Assembly (NCBI RefSeq): GCF_000023825.1
Contig: NC_013061.1
Coordinates: forward strand, 3,038,001 to 3,102,000
From: Pedobacter heparinus DSM 2366
GTDB taxonomy: Bacteria > Bacteroidota > Bacteroidia > Sphingobacteriales > Sphingobacteriaceae
Reading direction: 5' to 3'
Length of the DNA: 64,000 nucleotides
Under the pieces are notes generated by a model. That model saw only the letters and a list, made by a program, of their open reading frames with translations, did not search any database and was not told the origin of the DNA. Within the stretch, counting starts at the first letter, position 1; each line of letters begins with the position of its first letter. Shown piece by piece: positions 20,193-27,881 of this stretch. The translations under genes were made by a program, and so were the position numbers.

Positions 20193-20639
20193 TTAAGATT
20201 TTAAGGGATAATAAAAATGTACCACATCCTCCCCTGTTGCACCAGTAGAACGATAGAAATCCAGGGCATAATCATCTGCCACATCTGCCTGTACAAATAC
20301 TTCTTCTACGCCTATATTTTTGCAGTAATTTTGGATAGCTGCTATCAGCATCTTACCAATACCTTTACGCTGGTATGCAGTAGCTACCGCGAGGTCATAA
20401 ATATACACCAATGGCGATGTGGAATAATATTGCCGCAAAGTATAACTTGTTAAGCCGCCGATTACCTCGCCATCCCGGAGCACTACAAATACAAAAAAAT
20501 CATCCCTGGCCAGTAACCTCTCCAGATGATCTGCAGGGGGCATTACAAAGTCTTTCATTTCAAAAACTTCTTCAAATAGCCTGATCAAAGCGTCAAAATG
20601 AGCAGTATCCTTTGTTTTTTGTATACTACAATTTATCAT
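20193..20639 (-). CDS. GNAT acetyltransferase resembling AAC(3)-I aminoglycoside N-acetyltransferases
   Basis: This 148-residue cytoplasmic protein is a GNAT enzyme with the acetyl-CoA loop QRKGIG (90-95). Beyond the general fold it has the features that set AAC(3)-I apart: YIYDLAV (79-85), VQADVADDYALDFYRSTG (116-133) and a C-terminal VVHFYYPL. These align by eye with the YIYDLAV, VQADYGDDPAVALYTKLG and VMHFDI segments of AAC(3)-Ia-type enzymes. Family knowledge suggests acetylation of the 3-amino group of aminoglycosides. Actual resistance activity is uncertain for a chromosomal environmental homolog. No integron or IS structure flanks it. Confidence 0.8.
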   Translation of the reverse strand: MINCSIQKTKDTAHFDALIRLFEEVFEMKDFVMPPADHLERLLARDDFFVFVVLRDGEVIGGLTSYTLRQYYSTSPLVYIYDLAVATAYQRKGIGKMLIAAIQNYCKNIGVEEVFVQADVADDYALDFYRSTGATGEDVVHFYYPLKS

Positions 20640-21010
20640 GTCTTTACCAACCCATCCTTTTTATTTAAGATTTTCTAAGTCGTTTTCAATTGTTTAAATA
20701 TATGATTTGTATATTTATTTCAGCATCATTTATTTCAGCATCACCCTCAAAAACCTATAATGTTAGATACATTGTGGCATAGTATATGCCCCAGTTTATC
20801 GATTCTGCAGTGTATATGTGCTGTAAACAGCCATGATAATAAGTTTTCATAGTGACGTTTCAAAATCAAGCATTTACCCATAAAAATAGGCCTTACGCTC
20901 CCACTTCAGCGGGTACCTCTCAACGCAAAAAAACTCCTTTTTGTCGTTTTCACACCCTATTTATTTTGCAGTTAAGCAGTACATTTGAATACAACAAAAG
21001 ATAAAAAGTT
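20640..21010. other. Gene-free stretch with a short tandem repeat
   Basis: I see no coding sequence in these 371 bases. A 15-base unit (ATTTATTTCAGCATC) occurs twice in tandem at 20,713-20,742. TACATTTG at 20,980-20,987 fits the -7 promoter consensus TAnnTTTG and may serve the VOC gene starting at 21,011, but no -33 element at the right spacing is evident. Confidence 0.5.
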
Positions 21011-21457
21011 ATGACACTTATCAATCCACATATTAATTTCAACGGAAATGCTGAAGAAGCATTTACTTTTTACAAATCAGTTTTTGGCGGAGAGTTCACA
21101 AAGATCATTCGTTTCAAGGACCTGGCAAGCGCTGAATTTCCCATAGCAGAAAAAGAGGAAAATAAAATCATGCACATCGCTTTGCCAATTGGTAAACATA
21201 ATGTATTGATGGCTAATGACGTTCCCGAATTTATGGGAAAAGTAAATGAGAATGAGCATAGAAGTAAAATTTCAATAAATACAGAAAGTAAAGACGAAGC
21301 TGATAAATTATTCAATGGCCTTTCCGTAGGTGGAACAATCGAAATGCCTATTACCGATAGCCCCTGGGGTTCATATTTTGGTATGTTTAGAGACAAATAT
21401 GGCATTGAATGGATGGTGGAATTTAACCCCACTCCCCTCATACCATCACTTCCATGA
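21011..21457 (+). CDS. VOC (glyoxalase/PhnB-like) family protein
   Basis: This 148-residue protein belongs to the vicinal oxygen chelate superfamily, PhnB-like branch. It opens with NPHINFNGNAEEAFTFYKSV and FGGEF, has a central MHIALPIGKHNVLMA strand pair, and closes with WGSYFGMFRDKYGIEWMV, where the terminal glutamate and tryptophan are typical. It is full length and cytoplasmic. The substrate is unknown, and members are often annotated as dioxygenase or bleomycin-resistance-like without evidence. Confidence 0.88.
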   Translation: MTLINPHINFNGNAEEAFTFYKSVFGGEFTKIIRFKDLASAEFPIAEKEENKIMHIALPIGKHNVLMANDVPEFMGKVNENEHRSKISINTESKDEADKLFNGLSVGGTIEMPITDSPWGSYFGMFRDKYGIEWMVEFNPTPLIPSLP

Positions 21458-21600
21458 AGGAATACGCTGGCACCATGATATATTAAAAGGATCTATGATT
21501 CACTATGGTAGCCCCAGCTAAAACATCGATTGCGTTTAAAATAATTTTCAAACTTATCTAATCAGTTGGGTGTTGATCAATACCAGATATATGATTTGAT

Positions 21601-22335
21601 ATGCCAGAAGGACCATCTATAGTGATTTTAAGAGAACTTATTGAAGAACTTGATTTGGAAGGACAAGAGGTTATAGCTCTTAGCGGAAATACAAAAATCG
21701 AGAAAGATAGAATGCTCCATCACAAAGTAAAGGCCTTTAAAAGCTGGGGCAAGCATTTCCTGATTTGCTTTGAAAATTTCAGCCTCCGGATACATTTCAT
21801 GATGTTTGGAACCTATCGAATCAACGAACGTAAACAGACTCCTGCAAGACTAAGTCTATCATTTGAAAATGCGGAACTCAATTTCTACACATGCTCTTTA
21901 AAATATGTTGAAGGTGATGTTAATGTAAACTACGATTGGTCTTCTGACATCATGGCTGAGCAGTGGGATCCTAAAAAAGCCTTAAAAAAAATGAAAACAA
22001 AGTCGCAAGCATTGATCTGTGACCTATTACTGGACCAGGAAATCTTTTCAGGCCTGGGCAATATTATAAAGAACGAAGTTCTTTATAGGGTGGGTATTCA
22101 CCCATCAAGTGTAATCGACTCAATTCCAGTAGCTAAACTTAAATTACTGATAACAGAAGCCAGACAGTACAGTTTTGATTTTCTGAATTGGAAAAAAGCC
22201 CATGTCCTGAAAAAACACTGGCTGGTAAACACCAGGCAATTTTGTCCGCTTAAACATCCGCTGATCAAATCATACCTTGGAAAAACCAAAAGAAGAACGT
22301 TTTTTTGCCCGGTTTGTCAAATACTATATCATTAA
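21601..22335 (+). CDS. Fpg/Nei-family DNA glycosylase with an altered zinc finger
   Basis: This 244-residue protein has the catalytic N-terminus MPEGP (P2, E3), the GLGN motif (151-154) in the helix-two-turn-helix region, and a C-terminal zinc-finger hairpin. Such enzymes excise oxidised bases from DNA and cut the strand by beta,delta-elimination. The finger is unusual. Instead of two CxxC pairs it shows CPLKH (C215, H219) and CPVC (C236, C239), with the arginine-rich KTKRRTFF turn between, so zinc would be held by Cys-His-Cys-Cys or not at all. ATG 21,601 puts the essential proline at position 2, which fixes the start. Confidence 0.9.
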   Translation: MPEGPSIVILRELIEELDLEGQEVIALSGNTKIEKDRMLHHKVKAFKSWGKHFLICFENFSLRIHFMMFGTYRINERKQTPARLSLSFENAELNFYTCSLKYVEGDVNVNYDWSSDIMAEQWDPKKALKKMKTKSQALICDLLLDQEIFSGLGNIIKNEVLYRVGIHPSSVIDSIPVAKLKLLITEARQYSFDFLNWKKAHVLKKHWLVNTRQFCPLKHPLIKSYLGKTKRRTFFCPVCQILYH

Positions 22336-22346
22336 CAGTAGAGCAG

Positions 22347-22604
22347 TTATACCGGTTTATTATTTAGGTAATTTTCTACCTGTTCACCTAGCTCAGCCAC
22401 TAAAGCTCTAACCACTATACCTTCCCCACACCAAATTTTTCCGGTTTTGCCAATCTCCTGCCAGATCAGTCCAAGTGAGGTAAGCTGATCAAAAACCTCA
22501 TATTTGGGTTCTTCTCTGGCAGGAACCACTAACAATGATTTGATTTCTCCTTCGATGGTCACCTGAATCTCAAAAGGTTCCCATTCTTCTGCTATTTTTC
22601 CCAT
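22347..22604 (-). CDS. Hypothetical protein, 85 residues
   Basis: I do not recognise this small protein. It has no signal peptide or membrane segment. It reads as an alpha/beta domain with strands FEIQVTIEGEIKSLLVVPA and a helix VRALVAELGEQVENYLNN. Codon use looks normal, and the gene sits alone between the convergent glycosylase gene (11 bases away) and a 300-base gap. Confidence 0.65.
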   Translation of the reverse strand: MGKIAEEWEPFEIQVTIEGEIKSLLVVPAREEPKYEVFDQLTSLGLIWQEIGKTGKIWCGEGIVVRALVAELGEQVENYLNNKPV

Positions 22605-22901
22605 AAGTTCAATTCTTTAGCAGGACAGCAAAAATTTTAAAGCTGTTTCTGGTTTCCATAATTATAATAGCGTTTAAGTGATGCGTTAACTACCAAGCCT
22701 TTAACTTCCACATTGGTCAAAAAGTTTTAAATACTGATGAAAAAAGCATAAAAACAAATTGACCAGCTAAAACAGGAAATCAACAACACTAATACAATTG
22801 TTAAATATTTTTTAAAATAAATTAAACAAAAAACATTTCTTGAGGTTGTATTGCCTCAGGAACGTCAAATCAATCACAATTCATATTTATAAATTTAATA
22901 C
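22605..22901. other. Gene-free stretch with a relic shared with 31,243-31,325
   Basis: No intact gene is visible. Bases about 22,688-22,757 are clearly similar to 31,243-31,325, including a shared run CAAAAAGTTTTAAATACTG. In one frame both read alike (VNYQAFNFHIGQKVLNT here, ISYQGINLPIKQKVLNT there), so this is a decayed copy of a small unknown protein. A small inverted repeat (TGAGG/CCTCA) lies near 22,840-22,860. Confidence 0.5.
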
Positions 22902-23573
22902 ATGAAAGCAAATCCTACCAATCGCTCCTATTTCTACCGTAACGGGCTCACCATCGTTTTTCTACTTTTGTTTATCGTAACACTTGGTGCGCAGGCATTG
23001 ACCGGCTGGAAACAACACAACCAGGATCTGAAAGAAAACAATGCGCAACAGATCGGACTGGGCAGTTACCTGAAAAGCGGACATTTCATCTCAGCTACTT
23101 TCGAGAATTTCGAGAGCGAATTTCTGCAAATGTCCCTATATGTACTTCTGACCATATCACTCCGGCAAATAGGTTCAGCAGAATCCAAACAACTTGATGA
23201 GCCTGAAGAAGTAGATCGCACCCCACAGGCTTATTATGATGCCCCCTGGCCAGTCAAACAAGGGGGCTGGATCCTGAAACTCTACAGCAATTCTCTATCG
23301 ATCTGCTTCGGGACCCTGTTCTTTGCCAGCTGGGGATTACATTTCTATGGAAGCTGGCAGAACCACAATGTAGAGCAAATCACCAAACACTTACCCACAT
23401 CAAGTGTCATGGACTACCTGGGACAACCTGAATTCTGGTTTGAGACCTTTCAGAACTGGCAAAGCGAATTCCTATCCGTAGCTTCTATTGTATTTTTAAC
23501 CATTTACCTTCGACAGAAAGGCTCTCCGGAATCAAAACCTGTCGATTCCCCGCACCTGGAAACCGGTAAATAG
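22902..23573 (+). CDS. DUF6766-like membrane protein with internal duplication
   Basis: This 223-residue protein has about four transmembrane segments (near 14-34, 68-88, 128-150 and 185-205). It is built from two similar halves. Each has a helix ending in an aromatic WxQHN-type segment, then FENFESEFLQMSLYVLLT in half one and FQNWQSEFLSVASIVFLT in half two, each followed by a matching LRQxGSxESK. The function of this family is unknown. It is followed by a perfect 15-bp-stem hairpin that should end its transcript. Confidence 0.7.
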   Translation: MKANPTNRSYFYRNGLTIVFLLLFIVTLGAQALTGWKQHNQDLKENNAQQIGLGSYLKSGHFISATFENFESEFLQMSLYVLLTISLRQIGSAESKQLDEPEEVDRTPQAYYDAPWPVKQGGWILKLYSNSLSICFGTLFFASWGLHFYGSWQNHNVEQITKHLPTSSVMDYLGQPEFWFETFQNWQSEFLSVASIVFLTIYLRQKGSPESKPVDSPHLETGK

Positions 23574-23604
23574 TTAACTAAACAATTCAGGCACTTACCA
23601 ATAA

Positions 23605-23637
23605 AAACAGGCTTTGAATTATATTCAAAGCCTGTTT
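23605..23637. terminator. Bidirectional hairpin terminator
   Basis: A perfect 15-bp stem (AAACAGGCTTTGAAT with its complement) encloses a 3-base loop and ends in T-runs on both strands. It lies between the DUF6766-like gene and the convergent SRPBCC gene, so it can terminate both. Confidence 0.85.
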
Positions 23638-23660
23638 AAAGAAATAAATTATCATTAATT

Positions 23661-24164
23661 TTATTTCTTTAAGATCAACAATAATTCATCTAATTTTTCA
23701 AGAGTTGCAATCATACCTTGTTCCATTCCCATTTGTATAACCGTTTCCAGGTCGGCAAGGGATTTGTAGGTTACTATGGTTTCTACAAGAGCATTGTCAT
23801 CCTTGTCCATAAAATTTACCAGCCACTCTGCGCGGGGTAAGTCTTCATTTATTTCACCTTCTGCATTAGAGAAAGCGTCTAAGGCTGTATAAAAATCTAT
23901 CGGTTTAATCTTCAGGTATTCTGTCAAACCCCAATATTCAGTGCCATTGGGTTCTACCATTGCGTAATGCCATAAACCGCCTTCGCGAAAGTCCATTGAC
24001 TTTGTCTTTGTAGTTAATGGTTTTGGAGCGAACCATTGGTTCAGCAGTTCGGCCTTGGTATAACAGTCCCAAACCAGTTGTCGGTCAGCTAAAAATTCAC
24101 GCCTGATGGTCAGCGTATTTTTTGCCTTCTCAGCAATGAAGTCGAATTGTAGGTTGTGTTTCAT
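23661..24164 (-). CDS. SRPBCC/AHSA1-like domain protein
   Basis: This 167-residue protein has the START-like/AHSA1 fold: an opening strand NTLTIRREFLADRQLVWDCY, the LLNQWFAPKP turn, the FREGGLWHYAM strand and a long C-terminal helix EQGMIATLEKLDELLLIL. It is encoded third in the minus-strand DoxX-ArsR-SRPBCC operon, overlapping the regulator by one base. This trio recurs in many bacteria, but the ligand is unknown. Confidence 0.88.
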   Translation of the reverse strand: MKHNLQFDFIAEKAKNTLTIRREFLADRQLVWDCYTKAELLNQWFAPKPLTTKTKSMDFREGGLWHYAMVEPNGTEYWGLTEYLKIKPIDFYTALDAFSNAEGEINEDLPRAEWLVNFMDKDDNALVETIVTYKSLADLETVIQMGMEQGMIATLEKLDELLLILKK

Positions 24165-24481
24165 TATTTTTTCTTTTTAATGGTTAATAAAAGATCGTCT
24201 AGTTGTTGGAAACGGGTCTCCCAGATCTTACGGAATTGTTCCAGCCAGCTGTCTATTTCTTTCATTTTATCAATTTCAAGCTGATAATGAATTTCCCGTC
24301 CCTGGTGTTCCTGTTTCACTAATTCACATTCAGTCAATATTTTTAAATGTTTTGATATGGCTTGCCTGGTAGTGTCAAAATGCTCGGCAAGGGCACTGGG
24401 TGTCATTGCTTGTAATGCAATTAACGCTATAATGGCCCTTCTGGTTGGATCAGCTACCGCTTGAAAAATATCTCTTCTCAT
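24164..24481 (-). CDS. ArsR-family winged-helix transcriptional repressor
   Basis: This 105-residue protein is a compact winged helix-turn-helix regulator: DIFQAVADPTRRAIIALIA opens the domain, the recognition helix is TTRQAISKHLKIL, and the wing contains EHQGREIHYQL. It has no metal-binding cysteine motif, like the ArsR subgroup that pairs with SRPBCC/AHSA1 proteins. It lies between the DoxX and SRPBCC genes. An inverted repeat around the promoter at 24,911-24,952 is a good candidate for its operator, implying autoregulation. Confidence 0.9.
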   Translation of the reverse strand: MRRDIFQAVADPTRRAIIALIALQAMTPSALAEHFDTTRQAISKHLKILTECELVKQEHQGREIHYQLEIDKMKEIDSWLEQFRKIWETRFQQLDDLLLTIKKKK

Positions 24482-24506
24482 TGATTATGATCTTGAATAG
24501 TTAAAC

Positions 24507-24887
24507 TTATCCTTTGATCATTGGCAGGTATTTTTCCCTATTGTCAATAATCACCCACAGGATAATGCCGATCAATACAAATACGATAGGCAAACCCGAT
24601 GGTGCCATATTGATGTTGGCAAGAAGAATACCTGTTAAAACAGGTAAAATTACTATCGCACCAAGAGCCCTTGTTCTGTCAAAGATCAATAATAAACCTC
24701 CGAGTATTTCAATGGAACCAACCAACGGCATAAGCCAGCCTATCTCCATAAACGCTTTTCCGGCTTGCACCATTTTTTCAGGCATTTCCTTTGGTATCGG
24801 CATATAATGAAAGAATTTATCCAATCCCGCATTAATAAACATCAGGCCAGTGAGCAGACATAAAACAAAAATTATCCTTTTCTTCAT
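24507..24887 (-). CDS. DoxX-family membrane protein
   Basis: This 126-residue protein has four predicted transmembrane helices (about 5-22, 45-67, 72-95 and 98-115). It shows the DoxX-like features MFINAGLDKFFHY and GSIEILGGLLLIF. It is the first gene of the three-gene operon, with the regulator gene 25 bases downstream. The function of DoxX proteins is not settled; redox or sulfur-related roles have been proposed. Confidence 0.88.
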   Translation of the reverse strand: MKKRIIFVLCLLTGLMFINAGLDKFFHYMPIPKEMPEKMVQAGKAFMEIGWLMPLVGSIEILGGLLLIFDRTRALGAIVILPVLTGILLANINMAPSGLPIVFVLIGIILWVIIDNREKYLPMIKG

Positions 24888-24910
24888 TGTAATTTATTTA
24901 AATAGTAAAC

Positions 24911-24952
24911 CAATTGGTTGCAAATATAAAAGCAACCGATCAGTTGCACAAA
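24911..24952 (-). promoter_or_regulatory. Promoter and probable ArsR operator of the DoxX operon
   Basis: On the minus strand TATATTTG (24,928-24,921) matches the -7 consensus, and TTTG (24,952-24,949) lies 20 bases upstream as the -33 element. The inverted repeat GGTTGC (24,916-24,921) / GCAACC (24,932-24,937) brackets the -7 element, with a further CAAC/GTTG pair in the spacer. A repressor bound here would block polymerase directly. The DoxX start is about 34 bases downstream. Confidence 0.65.
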
Positions 24953-25050
24953 TTTATTTTCAAAAAAATTACTCTCTCCTACTTTTAGTAGCAGGTTGGA
25001 TTAAAACCAACCTTGCAGAGGTTAAACATAATCAACCAGAAAAATGTTTC

Positions 25051-25401
25051 ATGGATATGGAAGCACTAACCTTAATCGACCTAAATTAGATCAGCAAAAC
25101 AGTGAGCGGCAAATACCACAATCTGCCCCTGAATATGGTAAACGACCACATCATCAGAATAAGCATCATGACCCTGCCTTATTATTGGCATTACCATCCC
25201 AATTCAGATGAAAGTTTCCTCTGCCTGGAAGGCCAGCTGATTATAGAACTCCAGGATCAGCTTATCGAACTCAGCCCCGGACAGCTTTACACCATCCCCG
25301 CCAACGTACTGCACCGCACCAGGCCTAAAGGCGAGCGCTCAGTCAACCTTAGCTTTGAACTGGAATCCATGCAGACCATTAAAAAAGAACCAGAATCATA
25401 G
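25051..25401 (+). pseudogene. Cupin-domain protein interrupted by an amber codon
   Basis: From ATG 25,051 the frame reads MDMEALTLIDLN, meets TAG at 25,087-25,089, and continues in the same frame with ISKTVSGKYHNLPLNMVNDH and a complete small cupin: HYHPNSDESFLCLEG (motif 1 with His, His, Glu) and PGQLYTIPANVLHRTRP (motif 2 with His). The text on both sides of the stop fits one protein, and a single change from CAG would explain it. A shorter product could start at GTG 25,102. It lies alone on the plus strand, divergent from the DoxX operon. Confidence 0.75.
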
Positions 25402-25414
25402 TTTAAACCCCAGC

Positions 25415-25513
25415 AAACCCACTTATGCATCAGCAGTAAACGAAAAGATTCTATGCAAATCAAAGTCCCTTCCGCCGGCACAGTAGCCTGAAAAAAGCCA
25501 TAGTAGAATAGTG
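25415..25513 (+). pseudogene. Relic of the C-terminus of the YtxH-like gene at 30,042
   Basis: The interval aligns with the 3' end of the intact YtxH-like gene (30,042-30,383). The relic reads SKRKDSMQIKVPSAGTVA and then a TGA where the intact copy has TGG; the intact copy reads NKRKDPTQIKVPSAGTTAW. One A of a poly-A run is also missing just after, shifting the frame. Only the tail remains. Confidence 0.75.
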
Positions 25514-25534
25514 AACCTGGGTTAAAATAACCTG

Positions 25535-25990
25535 TTATCGTACCAAGCGCAGATGATAGGTCTCAATTTCTTTCAAAGCTTCCAGAATACCGGTACGCTG
25601 ACGCTGCAACAATACAATATGATCTAAATGTGAACCATAGTTCTCCAACACTTTATCATATTTTTCAATGGCAGCCTTCTCCCCGGTCTCAATTGCACTT
25701 AAAATAGCTGCATCTTCCTTACTATTTAAAGCCTGCTTAATGTCAATCCAGGTCCGATGCAATGCACCTAAAATGCCACCTTCCTGATTATCCGAATCGC
25801 CCCCATGCTGAGCAATGTGTTCCTTAAGTTCGTCTGCAAAATCCGCACGCTGCGCAGCATATTTCAAAAATACAGTTTTCAGTTCGCCGCTGTCTGTAGC
25901 TTCGCTTGCAGTGGCATAACCTTCTTTCCCGTCATTGACAATATTGACCAATCCTTTCAGGTCGCTGATGATCTCTCTGTTTGTTTCCAT
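25535..25990 (-). CDS. PA2169/DUF2383-family four-helix bundle protein
   Basis: This 151-residue protein is ferritin-like in style: METNREIISDLKGLVNIVND, then KYAAQRADFADELKEHIAQ in helix two, a LHRTWIDIKQALNSK turn, and an ending KEIETYHLRLVR. These match the DUF2383/PA2169 family, which often accompanies stress genes. The metal-binding and catalytic role is unknown. A degenerate copy of its last 14 residues occurs at 33,204-33,253, so the locus once had a second copy. Confidence 0.85.
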   Translation of the reverse strand: METNREIISDLKGLVNIVNDGKEGYATASEATDSGELKTVFLKYAAQRADFADELKEHIAQHGGDSDNQEGGILGALHRTWIDIKQALNSKEDAAILSAIETGEKAAIEKYDKVLENYGSHLDHIVLLQRQRTGILEALKEIETYHLRLVR

Positions 25991-26036
25991 AGTATATTAT
26001 ATTTGTGCATAAAGAACAACAACAATGGCATTCTGT

Positions 26037-26155
26037 TTAAAATTCCAATAATATTTCCTCATGGCCGGAATTCTCGTCATACTCATACACAGGATACCCT
26101 CCGGGTTCCAGCTCATCTGCTGTAATAGCTTCCCAATGATATTAAAAGGATTCAT
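26037..26155 (-). pseudogene. Deleted copy of the 95-residue protein gene at 30,551
   Basis: On the minus strand ATG 26,155 begins MNPFNII, matching the start MDPFNII of the intact gene at 30,551-30,838. The text then jumps, in another frame, to WEAITADELEPGGYPVYEYD and ENSGHEEILLE, which match the intact copy's second half. About 120 bases of the middle are missing and the frame is broken. The start context (ATTAAAAGGATTCATAAATT on the plus strand) is also shared. Confidence 0.8.
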
Positions 26156-26307
26156 AAATTGAGTTTTATAAGTTTAAAATTAGTTACCTGACAAAAAAGA
26201 ATGGAGAACAATAGTTTCAACAAATTTTAATAACGCTAAAACCAAAGTCCAGTAACATTGTTCAATACGCAGATGTCAAATCGAAGCATACCCTTAATCA
26301 TCTACAC

Positions 26308-27042
26308 ATGAAAAACAAATTGAATAACCAAATTATGGAACATCTGTGCACCTTAAGCCTTCCTACTAATGGAAAAGAAAACATCGACCAGGGGGAACGG
26401 ATCGTTTCCCTGTTGGGTGGAAGCTGGCTATTGTACAAGAGCCTGAAAAAAATCGGTAAACACCCCTTTCTCGGACTTCAGGGAGTAGCTGCAGGTGGAC
26501 TCATGCTTTATCGCGGCGCTACAGGTATATGCCCGGTCTACCAACAACTTGGAAAGGACACTACCGATCCCCAGGCCATCAACATTACCGAGGATATTGT
26601 AGTCAATGCCCCGATAGACAAAGTTTATGCTTTCTGGCGGGAATTTTCCAATCTCCCTAAATTCATGGAACACCTGAAAAGCGTCGAAGAAGTAAGTGAG
26701 AAAATATCCTTTTGGACAGCCAATACCCCCGGAGGATTGATTGATCTGAACTGGAATGCCGAAATTACCAGGGAAGAAAAGGGATCCTATCTGGGCTGGC
26801 AGTCATTGGAAGGTTCGATGATCGACAATGCAGGGAAGATAGAATTCCGGGAAACCTTAAACGGGACAAGAACTGAACTGCACATAGAAATCGATTACTT
26901 CCCTCCAGCAGGTAGTGTTGGCAGAGGCATCGCTTCGCTTTTCAACGGTATATTTGAACGCATGATCCGCCAGGACATTCAACGTTTTAAAACCTATGCA
27001 GAGGAAAACGATTTCAAACAATATGCAGGACTGGCTTTATAG
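26308..27042 (+). CDS. DUF2892 (YgaP-type) membrane segment fused to an SRPBCC domain
   Basis: This 244-residue protein has an N-terminal YgaP/DUF2892-like pair of hydrophobic segments (about 30-90: VSLLGGSWLLYKSLKK, FLGLQGVAAGGLMLYRGATG, then CPVYQQLG). A cyclase/dehydrase-type SRPBCC domain follows (about 95-240: NAPIDKVYAFWREFSNLPKF). Such fusions are frequent in Bacteroidota stress clusters. It is followed by a small membrane protein gene on the same strand. Function unknown. Confidence 0.85.
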   Translation: MKNKLNNQIMEHLCTLSLPTNGKENIDQGERIVSLLGGSWLLYKSLKKIGKHPFLGLQGVAAGGLMLYRGATGICPVYQQLGKDTTDPQAINITEDIVVNAPIDKVYAFWREFSNLPKFMEHLKSVEEVSEKISFWTANTPGGLIDLNWNAEITREEKGSYLGWQSLEGSMIDNAGKIEFRETLNGTRTELHIEIDYFPPAGSVGRGIASLFNGIFERMIRQDIQRFKTYAEENDFKQYAGLAL

Positions 27043-27102
27043 GCAAACAAAATACGCTCAGCAAGTGTTATAAGCATACATAAACCTTAAAAAAACAACA
27101 TC

Positions 27103-27255
27103 ATGGGAAATCTACTTTATACAATCGCAGTCATATTGGTCATCATCTGGGCCATCAGTTTTTTCGGTGGATTCTATACCGGCGGAATTATTCATATCCT
27201 GATCGTTATCGCAATCATAGCAGTCGTCCTGGGCGTAATCCGAAGGGCCGCCTAA
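27103..27255 (+). CDS. Lmo0937-family small membrane protein
   Basis: This 50-residue protein starts at ATG 27,103 and stops at TAA 27,253-27,255. It has two hydrophobic helices (LLYTIAVILVIIWAISFFGG and HILIVIAIIAVVLGVI) around a GGFYTGG turn and a basic tail RRAA. The WAISFFGGF...GGIIHILIVIAII pattern is that of the lmo0937-type family common in Pedobacter and relatives. Function unknown, probably stress related. Confidence 0.85.
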   Translation: MGNLLYTIAVILVIIWAISFFGGFYTGGIIHILIVIAIIAVVLGVIRRAA

Positions 27256-27297
27256 TACACAAAGGCTGTGGAAATTCCTGGCCAAATGTCTGTATTA

Positions 27298-27672
27298 TTA
27301 CTGGTCCTTCCTTTGTTGCTCGGGAATATGTCTTCTGAGTATAGTGTACAGCAAATCCAGGTCAAAAGGCTTACGTATATAACCATCGAAACCGTTAGCC
27401 CCATATAGACGGTCGATATTGTAATTGCAGCTCATTGCAATCACGGGAAGGTGCGGATATCGCTGCTTAATTTGAAAGCAGGTTTGTTTACAGGCCTCGC
27501 CATTTAATCTGTAATCCAGCATTACCACGTGAGGCCTGTGCTGATCTATCAAGGAGAGAAAATCACCTTCAATATCTGCCACCGGCAAAACATCAAAGCC
27601 TTCCATCGTTAAAGCTTCTGTAAGCACATCCAAAATGGCGGCATCAGTATCTTGTACAATAATGGTTTCCAT
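27298..27672 (-). CDS. Stand-alone response regulator receiver protein
   Basis: This 124-residue protein is a single REC domain with acidic residues D8 and D10, phospho-acceptor D53 in VVMLDYRLNG, S81 at the switch position and K101 in IRKPF. It has no output domain, so it acts through protein contact. No histidine kinase is encoded beside it. The gene is monocistronic and divergent from the PfpI-like gene. Confidence 0.9.
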   Translation of the reverse strand: METIIVQDTDAAILDVLTEALTMEGFDVLPVADIEGDFLSLIDQHRPHVVMLDYRLNGEACKQTCFQIKQRYPHLPVIAMSCNYNIDRLYGANGFDGYIRKPFDLDLLYTILRRHIPEQQRKDQ

Positions 27673-27881
27673 AAGCCCATTTATAATTTGCTTAATAAAT
27701 ATACGATTTTATTAAACAAACCCAATAAAAATAGCTTTATGCAGATCGAACAATTAAAGAACTTTTTTAAATCCCAGCTGTTTTTAAAAAGGCAAGGAAT
27801 CAAAAGAGCAAGGAATCCAGAGTTTAAATTGGCATTGTATAGTATACAGAGAACTTAAAGTTGAACATTAAAACAGTAATT

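Noticed and set aside
27739..27858. Possible 39-codon gene before the PfpI-like gene
   Set aside because: It has an ATG and a clean frame but no recognisable features, and the stretch is AT-rich; too weak to list.
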